64,000 bases of DNA from Branchiostoma lanceolatum. Lineage: Eukaryota > Chordata > Leptocardii > Amphioxiformes > Branchiostomatidae. Both the position numbers and the translations under genes were made by a program. The stretch spans positions 5,030,074-5,094,073 of the forward strand of contig NC_089733.1 of assembly GCF_035083965.1 (NCBI RefSeq), read 5' to 3'. Shown in pieces: positions 10,856 through 21,675 of this stretch (the first letter of the stretch is position 1; every line of letters begins with the position of its first letter). Under the pieces are notes generated by a model, which saw only the letters and a program-made list of their open reading frames with translations, was not told the DNA's origin and ran no database searches.

Positions 10856-10969
10856 ATATTATATTTTAGGATAGTGAGAACTTATAACGTAACATATATA
10901 CATTGTTACTACATGTTATGTGCCAGGACCATCTTTGCTGTGTTACTCCTCAGGTGTTGTCTTGGCCTG

Positions 10970-11080
10970 CTAAAGTGGTGATGTCATACGCAGGAGGAGA
11001 TGGCGGAGCCAGAGTCCATCATACTGCGAGAACTCTTCGTAAGTGAAGGTTGGCTCATCGAACACATCGTCGGTTGGATT
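10970..11080 (-). CDS. short terminal exon, acidic product, unidentified
   Basis: On the minus strand an acceptor (CGATTCACAG) at 11081 is followed by exactly 37 codons ending in TAG. They encode an acidic, aromatic peptide including DDVFDEPTFTYEEFSQYDG. The clean acceptor and in-phase stop support a 3' terminal exon. No upstream exon was recognised in the AT-rich DNA to its right, and I do not recognise the protein. Confidence 0.35.
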   Translation of the reverse strand, partial: NPTDDVFDEPTFTYEEFSQYDGLWLRHLLLRMTSPL

Positions 11081-12600
11081 CTGTGAATCGGTATTTGTCA
11101 GTGTTATGATGTTGTATGGTGGAATATTGTATTGAAAGTTGTGTATAATGATTATGTAATGATTGTACAGTTACGAGTTGGTATGTGTTGTTATAGGTCT
11201 GTGTTGACTGAACAGTAATCACTTTTTTTGCCTTGGCTGTGAATTAGAACAGTTGTTGTAATGTTGATGTAGTTTGTGCAGGTCATGTGTAATGTTAATG
11301 AGATTAAAATTGTTCTAATGGGTTTTATCAATTTGTCACATATGGTTATTGATACAGTGTTTGTTGGCTAGTGATGTGCTGTCTTGTTTGTGGAATGTAC
11401 TGTTTAGTTTGTGTGTATGTTTTTTTTGGAAATTCTGTAGTAAGTAGTGGTTTTCTTCTTTTATAGAACAGGATTCAGGGATTTTGGTGTTCTTTGTTTA
11501 GTTGGTTGTGTTTATTATGAAGAACACGAATGGATGGTGAATGACTGTGTGTGTTTTATATTTATGCGCTATGGATAATAGTTGAATAGTAAATGTGTCA
11601 AATGTAAATTAACACGCTTTCTGTTTTTGCATTAGGTGGAGTTCGATCCTTGATCAGTTGAGGTTGTCTTGTTGCAGCTCATTGGCCATACTTGTTCTTT
11701 TATTGGCAATATATCATGATTCAGATAATGGTTGATGTGTTTAGAATTGATAACATGCCTTGAATCATTGCGAATGCAGAATTTTATATGATACTCCATT
11801 TTTTATTGTTTAATGTAAATTGTTATGTGTTCTATTGAGGTTGATGTTTTGTTTTGGATGCACAGCAGTAACTGTTTTAGTTAGTCTTATCTTATGGCAT
11901 AAATGGGTTCATGACTTTGGAATTATATCATTTTGGCCAGAAATGTTATATGTTTGTTAGCTGATACTTGAGAAGAGTTTACCGGTGTGTTTAAAATGCG
12001 TCATGTTTTTGTAGTCTCATTTTTGTTCAATAAAGTTTGGTATAAATATAACATATATGGCTGTTTGTACATGTATTTTGGATTGTTTGAATGGTAACTT
12101 ATTATGTACATTAAAGTGAGGTAGGACAGAGTTGGTTTGAGATTTAGAATAGGTATTTTTTATTGTTATAATCTTACACAGTTACCTGTTGTCTGCTGGG
12201 TATGTTGTTTGAATATAACGGGTAAGTCGTTGGGTGAATCCTGGTATTGCGAGAGTTTTTTTATTAGATGGATCAGATGACTGTGGGAAACCTTAAAACG
12301 TCTGTTGTTTGTATCTTACTTTAAATGTATTGGAATTGACGTAGGTTAGACTTTCAAGCAGACACATAGTGGTCGTCAAATTAAGCCACAACCTAGGTCT
12401 GCTTGGAACATTCAATAGCTATGAAATGCCATGTGATCTGTATGGCCTTGGTGGCATACGGGATAGGATCACTGAAGCAGGTTAGGAAGTGGTAAATCAC
12501 TTTGAAACAGAAGGTACATGGTTTGATACACCAGTGACCGGAAATGTTTTAGTTGCTGTAGTCGTAGTTAATGTGCTCAAAACGGCCCAAAAATGAGGTA
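11081..12600. other. gene-free AT/GT-rich stretch
   Basis: The plus strand is T- and G-rich with no credible coding frame and no repeat structure I could resolve by eye. Confidence 0.5.
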
Positions 12601-14060
12601 CAGTCTAAACCTGTATTAGCGGTCACTTGGATATTATAGCGGTCACCTGGCCAATGTGGTCAGGTTTTGTCGGTACCTTGGATTTCTCCCATTGACATAA
12701 GCATAATTTGAGAATTAGTCTATTAGGCGATTTTCGGTCCGGCTGGAACGCCAACACTCCCGATAGCGGTCACAGCGCGGCCGCCGGGCCTTTGTTTACA
12801 TCAGCGGCCGTAACTCCGAGCCGTGCCAACCCACGTCTGGTTCACAATCTTTTTATTTTCGCGCTGCGCCACCAAAGTCTGGACTCAACTAGGATCCTTC
12901 GTGTGTTTGCATAAAGACAACATTAAAGAATTTTGTAGTTTGACGCGAAGTATTTCCAGCATCGTGTCTTTGTAAGTTTTAATTTTTGCGTGGCTGTTTA
13001 CACTCGTCTCAGTTCCGCGGCACATCGCTATTTTCTGAGCAGTCGGACGGCGAAATTACGGCCGCAACTTTTTAGGCGAAGATCCGTTCGTGTATCTGGT
13101 GTGTTAGGTTCTTGAAAATGTAGGTATCAAGGCCGAATTTCCGTTTTCCGCGGGTAAATAAAGAATCTGAACCAATATTTCACGTGTTTCGAAGATGGCG
13201 TCGCAGCTAGCAGTCAAAGGGTCATAAGAGTTCATGCGACGATACCACTATTATGCTGGTTAAATGCGATAAATCTATTTTGTCATCCCGAATCGCTGAA
13301 AGCAATTTCATCATAAAAATCTTCAAAATGAATTTATACAATTGTACTATGATGTATAATCTAAATTATACTGAGTTTATGAAAGAAATAAGCACGACCA
13401 AATCCAAATTTCCAATGAACACCACATACCGGAGATAATGGTAGAAGCCGAACCCAAGTTGAAAAGAAAAGAAACTCGCCGCGATGTTTTGTTTGAAAAC
13501 GGGCCGAAAACGATCAATAAGTAGCAAATAAGGAACGATCCTTTGTTTCAAAATGTTGTCAACCAAATGGGTGGCGCTTAGTTGCAAATTAATTCGTTTT
13601 ACATTGCTAAATTTCGTTTATTGTCGGTGACACAGGGATCAAACTTAAAAGAAATATGGCGATCTCTGCCGAGTCCAGAAGCCCTTCACCAGTCCGTAAT
13701 TTTCGAGTTCGCGGCAGCTGGCTAACTTAGCCACGGGAACTTAACCTTAACATTAAACTGAATGTTTCAACTGCTTCTTAGATCAATTAGTATTTAATTA
13801 TTGGTCATAATTTTACAAGTTATCAGTAATCTTTTGTTGTTGTCTAAGTTAGTAGTTTAAAATAATTTTTATGCGAGCAAACAAATTTTATATTTACTTA
13901 ACCAAGGGCTTAGTAATCTCAAGGAGGTTCCTTGGTATCTCAGTATGAACTTAGCCCTGTGTCACTCATTGCTCGAGTCGACCCTCTATATAGTGGTCAC
14001 CTGGCCAAAGTGGTCAAATTGGCTCAGTTCCTTGAGGGACCACTATAGACAGTTTTGACT
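12601..14060. mobile_element. non-autonomous Tigger/pogo-type DNA transposon
   Basis: The left end is CAGTCTAAACCTGTATTAGC then GGTCAC, directly after a TA. The right end at 14060, read on the opposite strand, is AGTCAAAACTGTCTATAGTG then GTC. Both carry inner CACCTGGCCAA.GTGGTCA motifs as subterminal repeats. CAGT(T/C)NAACC...GGTCACC ends at TA targets are typical of Tigger/pogo elements. The interior (about 12.72-13.25 kb) is CpG-rich with no transposase. The right border has lost the final G and the clean TA, so this copy is old. Confidence 0.65.
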
Positions 14061-15275
14061 TGGTGATCTTTTAGTTCCGCCTTGGTTCAAACGTAAAAAT
14101 GCAAAATGAGAACATAAATTTGCAAATTTTTGACGGAGTTGAAGTCACTCGTCATTGGTCGAACTGCTTTTTGTGATGGACAGTCAGGATCAGTATATTT
14201 GAGCTTGGTTTATCTATCAGTTCTGACCACACACGACATCGTATCTTTGCTCTTTTATTGTCGATATGGAATGGTATAGTGTTGTTGAAACTTACAATGT
14301 GTAGGATGGACTAAAAACATGGGTTTTTATTCAAGTTTAAAGAGTCATAAAATGTTCTGGATGCCTGTAATGTGTGCTAAGAAGGACACCGGAGAGGAGG
14401 CGGATCGCAGTTGAGAGCCTGGGAAGCCGAAGATAATTATGTGACGTCAGTGCTACGTCATGATCCGCCAAATATTTTACAGGAAGCTTCTTCCAGTATG
14501 ACCAGTAGTTAAATAATGGTAATAAAGTGTGCCGTAGTCTGTAGGTGATTGGTATATTAGACAGATTGCAGTGAATTTTTATTTTGTCACGGTTTCTTTA
14601 TGTTGCTTGATGGAGAGTCCGATAAACGCCTATTAGGGACGTCAATTACAAGCCGAGGCACAACATCGTAAATGCTATGAAGTGAAAAAGTGTTTTGTGA
14701 TGGCCGCGTGCGGCTGACGTTTGGTTCGATGTTTTCTGGTAATAAAGGGACCGCTCCGTTTGTCATGTCCCTGGGCGGATTGGGGGCGTGTACAATGCAG
14801 ATTGGCTATTTGGGGATTTCCCAGACTAGTTCATTGTTTGTCAGCTGCAGGAGGCAAGATCTGTGTTTGTGGAAGTCGTGTCAGGTTTAGTTCGTTTTTC
14901 GCTGGAGTACATCACTTACTTCTTTGTGGAGGGCATGTGGTCATGTTCATTTGGTCGTTTCCATTGGGGTGGTGTGTATTTGTGGTAGGGGGGACCCAGG
15001 AAAGGCGGCGTTCACCGAACAGCACGGGGAACCCGGGGTTGAATTATGTGTCGTCAGTGCTACGTCATGCCTATTAATATATTACAGGTAGCTTCCCCAG
15101 CATGCTATGCGCGGTAGGTACGCTGTCTTTGCCAGACCGTCTGTGTCTTGGCTAGGCGCCAGTGGCTCTCATGCGTGAAATCTATATGTCGAGCTGTTCA
15201 ACAGTTGTCAGTAGTTCTCCTCAGACAAATGTCTTTTGGGTCACATTTAGTTGGGACATTCATCACTTTGTACAT
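14061..15275. other. intergenic DNA with a short duplicated CRE-like module
   Basis: Segments near 14431-14500 and 15043-15105 are related (both ATTATGTG.CGTCAGTGCTAC then GTCAT, followed by TTACAGG.AGCTTC). The first contains a perfect TGACGTCA at 14442-14449. The long open frames between them have no recognisable product. Confidence 0.4.
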
Positions 15276-15309
15276 TTTGGTAAATACATCTAGATATGAT
15301 GCTTGTTGG

Positions 15310-15336
15310 ACTCCACTCACCTAGGGCGAGTGGAGT
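15310..15336 (-). promoter_or_regulatory. 3' UTR hairpin of the retrotransposon
   Basis: ACTCCACTC and GAGTGGAGT are perfect 9-base arms around a 9-base loop, 34 bases inside the 3' end. The same hairpin is at 19105-19131 in copy 2. R2-type enzymes recognise 3' UTR structure to start target-primed reverse transcription, so this is a candidate recognition element. Confidence 0.5.
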
Positions 15337-15445
15337 GCTGTTGCTTGGAGTAAGTCGGATGTCATCAGACGGTTCAGCTCTCACTGGGTGTTTCGGCCCT
15401 TATCCGTAACACCCTCCTGCTGTCGGGCCGGCAGTGGTGGCCAGC

Positions 15446-18400
15446 TCACTGCCCATCCGCTCCTCCTGGCTTCCAGCATACCTCCTCTCTCCTGTTCCAC
15501 AGCCAGCATGAGGCTCTCTCTGCAGCCTCCCCCGTCCTGCGAATAGCTGTCTTCCTATCCTTCCCTGCTATCCCTAGTGCTGTCATCATCTTCCACACAG
15601 ACTGGGCTGGAAATCCTCTGCACCCAATCTCTATTGGGAACAGCCAAGCCTGCCATCCTTTATCCCTGCACTCTTGTAGCAGGTCTTGGTATTTGTTCTT
15701 CTTCCTCTCATACGCTTCCTCACATCTCTCCTCCCATGGGACTGTTAACTCTATCAGGACGATTTTCTTTCCTTCTTCTGACCATAGCACCGCGTCTGGC
15801 CGCAGCCTCGTATGAACTACTGAGGGGAAATGCAGCCTTCTTCCCAAATCCACTCTCAGGTCCCATGACTTCGCCTTTTGCAGTATGCTGTTGCCCGCTC
15901 TTGCTGCAGTTGCCGGGCGACTTTTTTCCCCCTCTCTTACGAATGTGATCACCGGGCCTCTTCTTGTCTCTACGTTGCGCTTCTTCTTCCTCTCAACTTC
16001 TAAGATGCTTGCTATTGTGCTCAGAACTTTGTCGTGTCGCCACCGGTATCTTCCCTGTGTGAGCGCTGTTTTACACCCAGACAGGATGTGGGCCATGGTG
16101 CCCCTCTCACCACAAAGCTTGCATGCTGGGTCTTCCCTCAGTCCCCACCTGCACAGGTTGGTTGGGGAAGGTAATGTGTCGTAGACTGATCTCAACAAGA
16201 AAGAAATACGGAAAGGTTCCAGCTTCCACAGCTCTGACCATGATATCTTCCTACTGGGGAGGTTCCACTTAGTCCAAGCACCCTGTGCTGCTAACTGTGC
16301 TGCTTTGGCTCTCCGCCCTTCCTCCTCAAGGTGTCTTACTTCTGTCTGAATTAGGCCTCTTCTTTCTTTCCTACTCGCTTTTCCCCATTGTTGGAAGTGT
16401 GACGAACCCAGACCCTGCCTTCCAGTGTTCGTTATCCCAACTATGTCCCGCAGGATCAACATTCCTTCCGCCTTTGAGACTAAGGAGTCTGCCTTGAACT
16501 TGCGGCCTGCCCTTGTGATGACTCCTGCCTGCCGAACTTGCTGGTCTTGCGAGTCTCTATACAACATAACCGTTCTGCATTTCGCCACCTTGTATTCTTC
16601 TACCACTGAGGCGAGGGGGAGCTGCATCTGGCCTGATTTGGAATACAGACCCAGAGAAGTAAAACTTGGTGGCACGCCCAACCACTTTCTGAGGTGCTTG
16701 TTGACTTTCCTTTCCATCAATTCTACACTTGTCAGTGGGATTTCGTATACTGTTAGTAGCCACATCAACCTAGGTAACATCTCATGCTGGTAAAGCCAGG
16801 CCTTGAATTTTCCTGGGAGGCCTGACTTCTCAATTCTTCTCAACCATTCTTCTATCTGCATCATGGTGCTACTGACATTCTTCCTATCTGAAAGGGTGTC
16901 ATCATACCACTTTCCTAGGCACTTGATCGGATTTCCTTTGATTGATGGGATGGGCTCTCCCTGCACTTCCAGCTTGAACCTACTGGTTACTTTCCCTTTC
17001 TTGATGACCATGCACCTGGATTTCTTCGGTTTGAACTTCATTCTTGCCCATGTTGCCATCTGGTCAAGCTCCTCTAACATCCATCTGGCCTCTATGTGGG
17101 ATACGGTAGTTACTGTGAGGTCATCCATAAATCCCCTCAGTGGGTTTTGCCTAGCTCCAGACCTCATTCGTGGGCCCTTGGCTTTGCTTGCGGCAGCCTC
17201 TATCAAAAGGTTCATCCCCATTATGAACAGAATAGGGGATATTGTGCATCCTGTTACGATTCCCTTCTCTAGATTCTGCCACTGGGTAGTGAAATCCGTA
17301 GTTCTGAAACGTAGCTGGACCCCTCCAAAGTAACTGGAGATCATACCCTTGACTCCTGCTGGGACATGATAGTGATCCAGCGCCACCTGGATCAGGGCGT
17401 GTGGAATAGAACCATATGCGTTGGCCAAATCTAGCCACACCACCGTCAGGTCACCTCTGCTTGTCTTGGCCTCCCGGATCATCTGGCTGAGTACCCCTGT
17501 GTGTTCCAGACATCCGGAGAAGCCCGGGATGCCACCTTTCTGCACTGATGTGTCAATGTACTTGTTCTCTGTCACATATGCCACCATCCTTCTAGCCAGT
17601 ACGGAGAAGAAGATTTTGCACTCTACACTGAGAAGTGAAATTGTTCTGAACTGGTCAATGGTAGATGAACTTTCTTCCTTCGGCACAAAGCATCCCTCCG
17701 CCTTCTTCCAACATGCTGGGATGCTTCCTTTCACCCAGATTCTCCGGAGCAGCCTCCACAACCTTCTCAGGAGCAAAGGGCACTTCTTGTAGACCTTGTA
17801 GGGTATCCCGCTTGGGCCGGGGGCTGACCCCGCTCTAGCTTTCTTCACAATCTCCTTCACTTCCTTCCAGGACGGCTCACTAGTATCGAGTGGTTTCACG
17901 GGCCTCTCAACTGTCACTATGCTTGGATTAGCCTCCAGGGTTTCTTCCTTCCGGCTGTCGTTGTGAGTACTTCTCAAGAATTCTTCTACTTCTTCCTTGG
18001 AACTGGTTAACTTCCCGGACTTAGCTTCACCCAATAGGGTCTTTGTGAACCTGAATGGGTCTTTTACAAACTGGGCCCTCTTGTTCGTTCTCTCCTTTCT
18101 CTGTCTTCTTAGGCTCTCGGCTCTGCGGAGTTTGCACAATCGATCTCGTAGCTGGCTTGTTAGTTGTTTGATGCCTTCCTTCTCGCCCTCTGGGCTTCGC
18201 TTGAACTGCTTGTTGAGCGACTTGATTTCTTTCCTTAGCCGATGGATTTCTCTCTCTCTTCTGTTTGGCTGTTTTGTGGTGCCAGGCTTTCCCTTCTTTT
18301 CTACCACTCCGAACCTCTCCCTTGCGATGTTGTATGTCAGAGTGGCGAGGCTGTTAACTTTGTGTTCCACCGCTCCTTTCATGGTTACTTCTAATACCCT

Positions 18401-18943
18401 GTCGAGGTCTTGGTCAAGCTGGTCCCACTCCTTAACGTCGCTCATCTTTGGCCACTTGATCCTCTCTCTCACAGGATGGGTCTCTTCTTTGCTGGCCTGC
18501 TCTTCCCTACTGGACTGTTGGCTCTCCGAGGCATTACTGCGGCCATGGGGTGTCGCAGGAGCTTGGACGTCTCCAGTACTGTGGTGTACCTCCTGCCTGG
18601 AGTCCTCCTGCGTCTCACCAGGAATCTCTGTCCCTGCGCGCTGCACCTGCGGCACCTCCTTGCCGCACTTGGTTTTAGCTTGGTGAATCTTTAACCCCCT
18701 GCTGTTTTTACATGTCTTCCCACAATGGCATTTTACTCCTGGTACGGTAACCTCTCCTGTTAACGTTGTTTGCGTCATCCGTCTCAGTGTCCGTACTTCG
18801 TTCCGAGTCGTTACCGTTTCATCCGTCCCAACGAGTCCCTCATCCTCCCCCCCTCTCGGGTGACTCTGGGGGTATTGCTCTTTATGTTGTACTGCAGTGG
18901 GGTTTGGGTGCCCTCGCTCATCTGTTGCGAGTGCTGTGCACAC
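15446..18943 (-). CDS. retrotransposon polyprotein: zinc finger, reverse transcriptase, restriction-like endonuclease
   Basis: The frame is open for 1165 codons from a GTG at 18943; the first ATG is codon 56 (18778), so the true start is uncertain. In order: an N-terminal CCHC-type finger (C74, C78, H87, C93); a basic Arg/Lys region; a reverse transcriptase with QFRTISLLS, AYGSIPH and the catalytic FMDD at 605-608; a CCHC knuckle (CKLCGERGTMAHILSGC); and a restriction-like endonuclease with RPD (D1050), IELTVP (E1065) and a following KKNKY lysine. This single-ORF order with the nuclease at the C terminus is that of R2, NeSL and Hero-type elements; I favour Hero. All catalytic residues are present and there is no stop, so it may be active. 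Confidence 0.9.
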   Translation of the reverse strand: MCTALATDERGHPNPTAVQHKEQYPQSHPRGGEDEGLVGTDETVTTRNEVRTLRRMTQTTLTGEVTVPGVKCHCGKTCKNSRGLKIHQAKTKCGKEVPQVQRAGTEIPGETQEDSRQEVHHSTGDVQAPATPHGRSNASESQQSSREEQASKEETHPVRERIKWPKMSDVKEWDQLDQDLDRVLEVTMKGAVEHKVNSLATLTYNIARERFGVVEKKGKPGTTKQPNRREREIHRLRKEIKSLNKQFKRSPEGEKEGIKQLTSQLRDRLCKLRRAESLRRQRKERTNKRAQFVKDPFRFTKTLLGEAKSGKLTSSKEEVEEFLRSTHNDSRKEETLEANPSIVTVERPVKPLDTSEPSWKEVKEIVKKARAGSAPGPSGIPYKVYKKCPLLLRRLWRLLRRIWVKGSIPACWKKAEGCFVPKEESSSTIDQFRTISLLSVECKIFFSVLARRMVAYVTENKYIDTSVQKGGIPGFSGCLEHTGVLSQMIREAKTSRGDLTVVWLDLANAYGSIPHALIQVALDHYHVPAGVKGMISSYFGGVQLRFRTTDFTTQWQNLEKGIVTGCTISPILFIMGMNLLIEAAASKAKGPRMRSGARQNPLRGFMDDLTVTTVSHIEARWMLEELDQMATWARMKFKPKKSRCMVIKKGKVTSRFKLEVQGEPIPSIKGNPIKCLGKWYDDTLSDRKNVSSTMMQIEEWLRRIEKSGLPGKFKAWLYQHEMLPRLMWLLTVYEIPLTSVELMERKVNKHLRKWLGVPPSFTSLGLYSKSGQMQLPLASVVEEYKVAKCRTVMLYRDSQDQQVRQAGVITRAGRKFKADSLVSKAEGMLILRDIVGITNTGRQGLGSSHFQQWGKASRKERRGLIQTEVRHLEEEGRRAKAAQLAAQGAWTKWNLPSRKISWSELWKLEPFRISFLLRSVYDTLPSPTNLCRWGLREDPACKLCGERGTMAHILSGCKTALTQGRYRWRHDKVLSTIASILEVERKKKRNVETRRGPVITFVREGEKSRPATAARAGNSILQKAKSWDLRVDLGRRLHFPSVVHTRLRPDAVLWSEEGKKIVLIELTVPWEERCEEAYERKKNKYQDLLQECRDKGWQAWLFPIEIGCRGFPAQSVWKMMTALGIAGKDRKTAIRRTGEAAERASCWLWNRREEVCWKPGGADGQ

Positions 18944-19070
18944 GGGGATACTGACCCAGAACGCACAAGCCAGACTTTCCTGGGGGTCAGCTGTCTCTCC
19001 AGCGTCACCGATCTTCCCCGGTCGCCATCCAGACTTTCCTGGCGGTCACTGGTTGCCCAGACGTCAACAG
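18944..19070 (-). promoter_or_regulatory. 5' UTR of copy 1 with repeated mini-hairpins
   Basis: Read on the minus strand, CCAGGAAAGTCTGG occurs twice, each able to form a small CCAG/CTGG stem. The segment lies between the abutting copy 2 and the ORF. It is present only in copy 1 because copy 2 is truncated. It could contain a self-cleaving or promoter element, but I could not fold it reliably. Confidence 0.35.
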
Positions 19071-21675
19071 TTTGGTAAATACATCTAGATATGATGCTTG
19101 TTGGACTCCACTCACCTAGGGCGAGTGGAGTGCTGTTGCTTGGAGTAAGTCGGATGTCATCAGACGGTTCAGCTCTCACTGGGTGTTTCGGCCCTTATCC
19201 GTAACACCCTCCTGCTGTCGGGCCGGCAGTGGTGGCCAGCTCACTGCCCATCCGCTCCTCCTGGCTTCCAGCATACCTCCTCTCTCCTGTTCCACAGCCA
19301 GCATGAGGCTCTCTCTGCAGCCTCCCCCATCCTGCGAATAGCTGTCTTCCTATCCTTCCCTGCTATCCCTAGTGCTGTCATCATCTTCCACACAGACTGG
19401 GCTGGAAATCCTCTGCACCCAATCTCTATTGGGAACAGCCAAGCCTGCCATCCTTTATCCCTGCACTCTTGTAGCAGGTCTTGGTATTTGTTCTTCTTCC
19501 TCTCATACGCTTCCTCACATCTCTCCTCCCATGGGACTGTTAACTCTATCAGGACGATTTTCTTTCCTTCTTCTGACCATAGCACCGCGTCTGGCCGCAG
19601 CCTCGTATGAACTACTGAGGGGAAATGCAGCCTTCTTCCCAAATCCACTCTCAGGTCCCATGACTTCGCCTTTTGCAGTATGCTGTTGCCCGCTCTTGCT
19701 GCAGTTGCCGGGCGACTTTTTTCCCCCTCTCTTACGAATGTGATCACCGGGCCTCTTCTTGTCTCTACGTTGCGCTTCTTCTTCCTCTCAACTTCTAAGA
19801 TGCTTGCTATTGTGCTCAGAACTTTGTCGTGTCGCCACCGGTATCTTCCCTGTGTGAGCGCTGTTTTACACCCAGACAGGATGTGGGCCATGGTGCCCCT
19901 CTCACCACAAAGCTTGCATGCTGGGTCTTCCCTCAGTCCCCACCTGCACAGGTTGGTTGGGGAAGGTAATGTGTCGTAGACTGATCTCAACAAGAAAGAA
20001 ATACGGAAAGGTTCCAGCTTCCACAGCTCTGACCATGATATCTTCCTACTGGGGAGGTTCCACTTAGTCCAAGCACCCTGTGCTGCTAACTGTGCTGCTT
20101 TGGCTCTCCGCCCTTCCTCCTCAAGGTGTCTTACTTCTGTCTGAATTAGGCCTCTTCTTTCTTTCCTACTCGCTTTTCCCCATTGTTGGAAGTGTGACGA
20201 ACCCAGACCCTGCCTTCCAGTGTTCGTTATCCCAACTATGTCCCGCAGGATCAACATTCCTTCCGCCTTTGAGACTAAGGAGTCTGCCTTGAACTTGCGG
20301 CCTGCCCTTGTGATGACTCCTGCCTGCCGAACTTGCTGGTCTTGCGAGTCTCTATACAACATAACCGTTCTGCATTTCGCCACCTTGTATTCTTCTACCA
20401 CTGAGGCGAGGGGGAGCTGCATCTGGCCTGATTTGGAATACAGACCCAGAGAAGTAAAACTTGGTGGCACGCCCAACCACTTTCTGAGGTGCTTGTTGAC
20501 TTTCCTTTCCATCAATTCTACACTTGTCAGTGGGATTTCGTATACTGTTAGTAGCCACATCAACCTAGGTAACATCCCATGCTGGTAAAGCCAGGCCTTG
20601 AATTTTCCTGGGAGGCCTGACTTCTCAATTCTTCTCAACCATTCTTCTATCTGCATCATGGTGCTACTGACATTCTTCCTATCTGAAAGGGTGTCATCAT
20701 ACCACTTTCCTAGGCACTTGATCGGATTTCCTTTGATTGATGGGATGGGCTCTCCCTGCACTTCCAGCTTGAACCTACTGGTTACTTTCCCTTTCTTGAT
20801 GACCATGCACCTGGATTTCTTCGGTTTGAACTTCATTCTTGCCCATGTTGCCATCTGGTCAAGCTCCTCTAACATCCATCTGGCCTCTATGTGGGATACG
20901 GTAGTTACTGTGAGGTCATCCATAAATCCCCTCAGTGGGTTTTGCCTAGCTCCAGACCTCATTCGTGGGCCCTTGGCTTTGCTTGCGGCAGCCTCTATCA
21001 AAAGGTTCATCCCCATTATGAACAGAATAGGGGATATTGTGCATCCTGTTACGATTCCCTTCTCTAGATTCTGCCACTGGGTAGTGAAATCCGTAGTTCT
21101 GAAACGTAGCTGGACCCCTCCAAAGTAACTGGAGATCATACCCTTGACTCCTGCTGGGACATGATAGTGATCCAGCGCCACCTGGATCAGGGCGTGTGGA
21201 ATAGAACCATATGCGTTGGCCAAATCTAGCCACACCACCGTCAGGTCACCTCTGCTTGTCTTGGCCTCCCGGATCATCTGGCTGAGTACCCCTGTGTGTT
21301 CCAGACATCCGGAGAAGCCCGGGATGCCACCTTTCTGCACTGATGTGTCAATGTACTTGTTCTCTGTCACATATGCCACCATCCTTCTAGCCAGTACGGA
21401 GAAGAAGATTTTGCACTCTACACTGAGAAGTGAAATTGTTCTGAACTGGTCAATGGTAGATGAACTTTCTTCCTTCGGCACAAAGCATCCCTCCGCCTTC
21501 TTCCAACATGCTGGGATGCTTCCTTTCACCCAGATTCTCCGGAGCAGCCTCCACAACCTTCTCAGGAGCAAAGGGCACTTCTTGTAGACCTTGTAGGGTA
21601 TCCCGCTTGGGCCGGGGGCTGACCCCGCTCTAGCTTTCTTCACAATCTCCTTCACTTCCTTCCAGGACGGCTCAC
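19071..21675 (-). mobile_element. 5'-truncated Hero/R2-group retrotransposon, copy 2
   Basis: 2605 bases match copy 1 collinearly with no gaps. The only differences I noticed are two ORF substitutions (giving Gly for Glu in the RT-proximal region and Met for Thr near the C terminus). Homology stops abruptly at 21675/21676, a 5' truncation typical of incomplete target-primed reverse transcription. Its 3' end abuts copy 1 at 19070/19071. Confidence 0.85.

Larger units (their letters stand above)
6660..10960. other. gene-poor stretch with small repeats
   Basis: I see no convincing coding region. It contains a palindrome at 7600-7648, a GTTT microsatellite near 7690-7722, two diverged tandem copies of an ~85-bp unit (8091-8180 and 8228-8310), and a 19-bp direct duplication near 9215-9252. 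It also has a diverged duplication of ~115 bp (10485-10600 and 10738-10855). The plus strand is GT-rich over 6.66-7.2 kb. Confidence 0.5.
15276..19070 (-). mobile_element. full-length Hero/R2-group non-LTR retrotransposon, copy 1
   Basis: The 3' end (at 15276) and all internal sequence to 17880 are shared without a single indel with the second copy, offset exactly 3795 bases. The element has a 170-bp 3' UTR with a hairpin, one long ORF, and a short 5' UTR. The 5' boundary is inferred from the abutting 3' end of copy 2 at 19071. Elements of this group retrotranspose by target-primed reverse transcription using their own restriction-like endonuclease. No target-site duplication could be read because both flanks are unique. 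Confidence 0.8.

Noticed and set aside
14690-15077. Overlapping plus-strand open frames
   Set aside because: Two frames overlap with equal quality, there are no splice signals or known motifs, and the region is slightly GC-rich by chance.
15577-18954. Many long plus-strand frames over the retrotransposon
   Set aside because: They are antisense shadows of the reverse transcriptase ORF and recur identically over copy 2.
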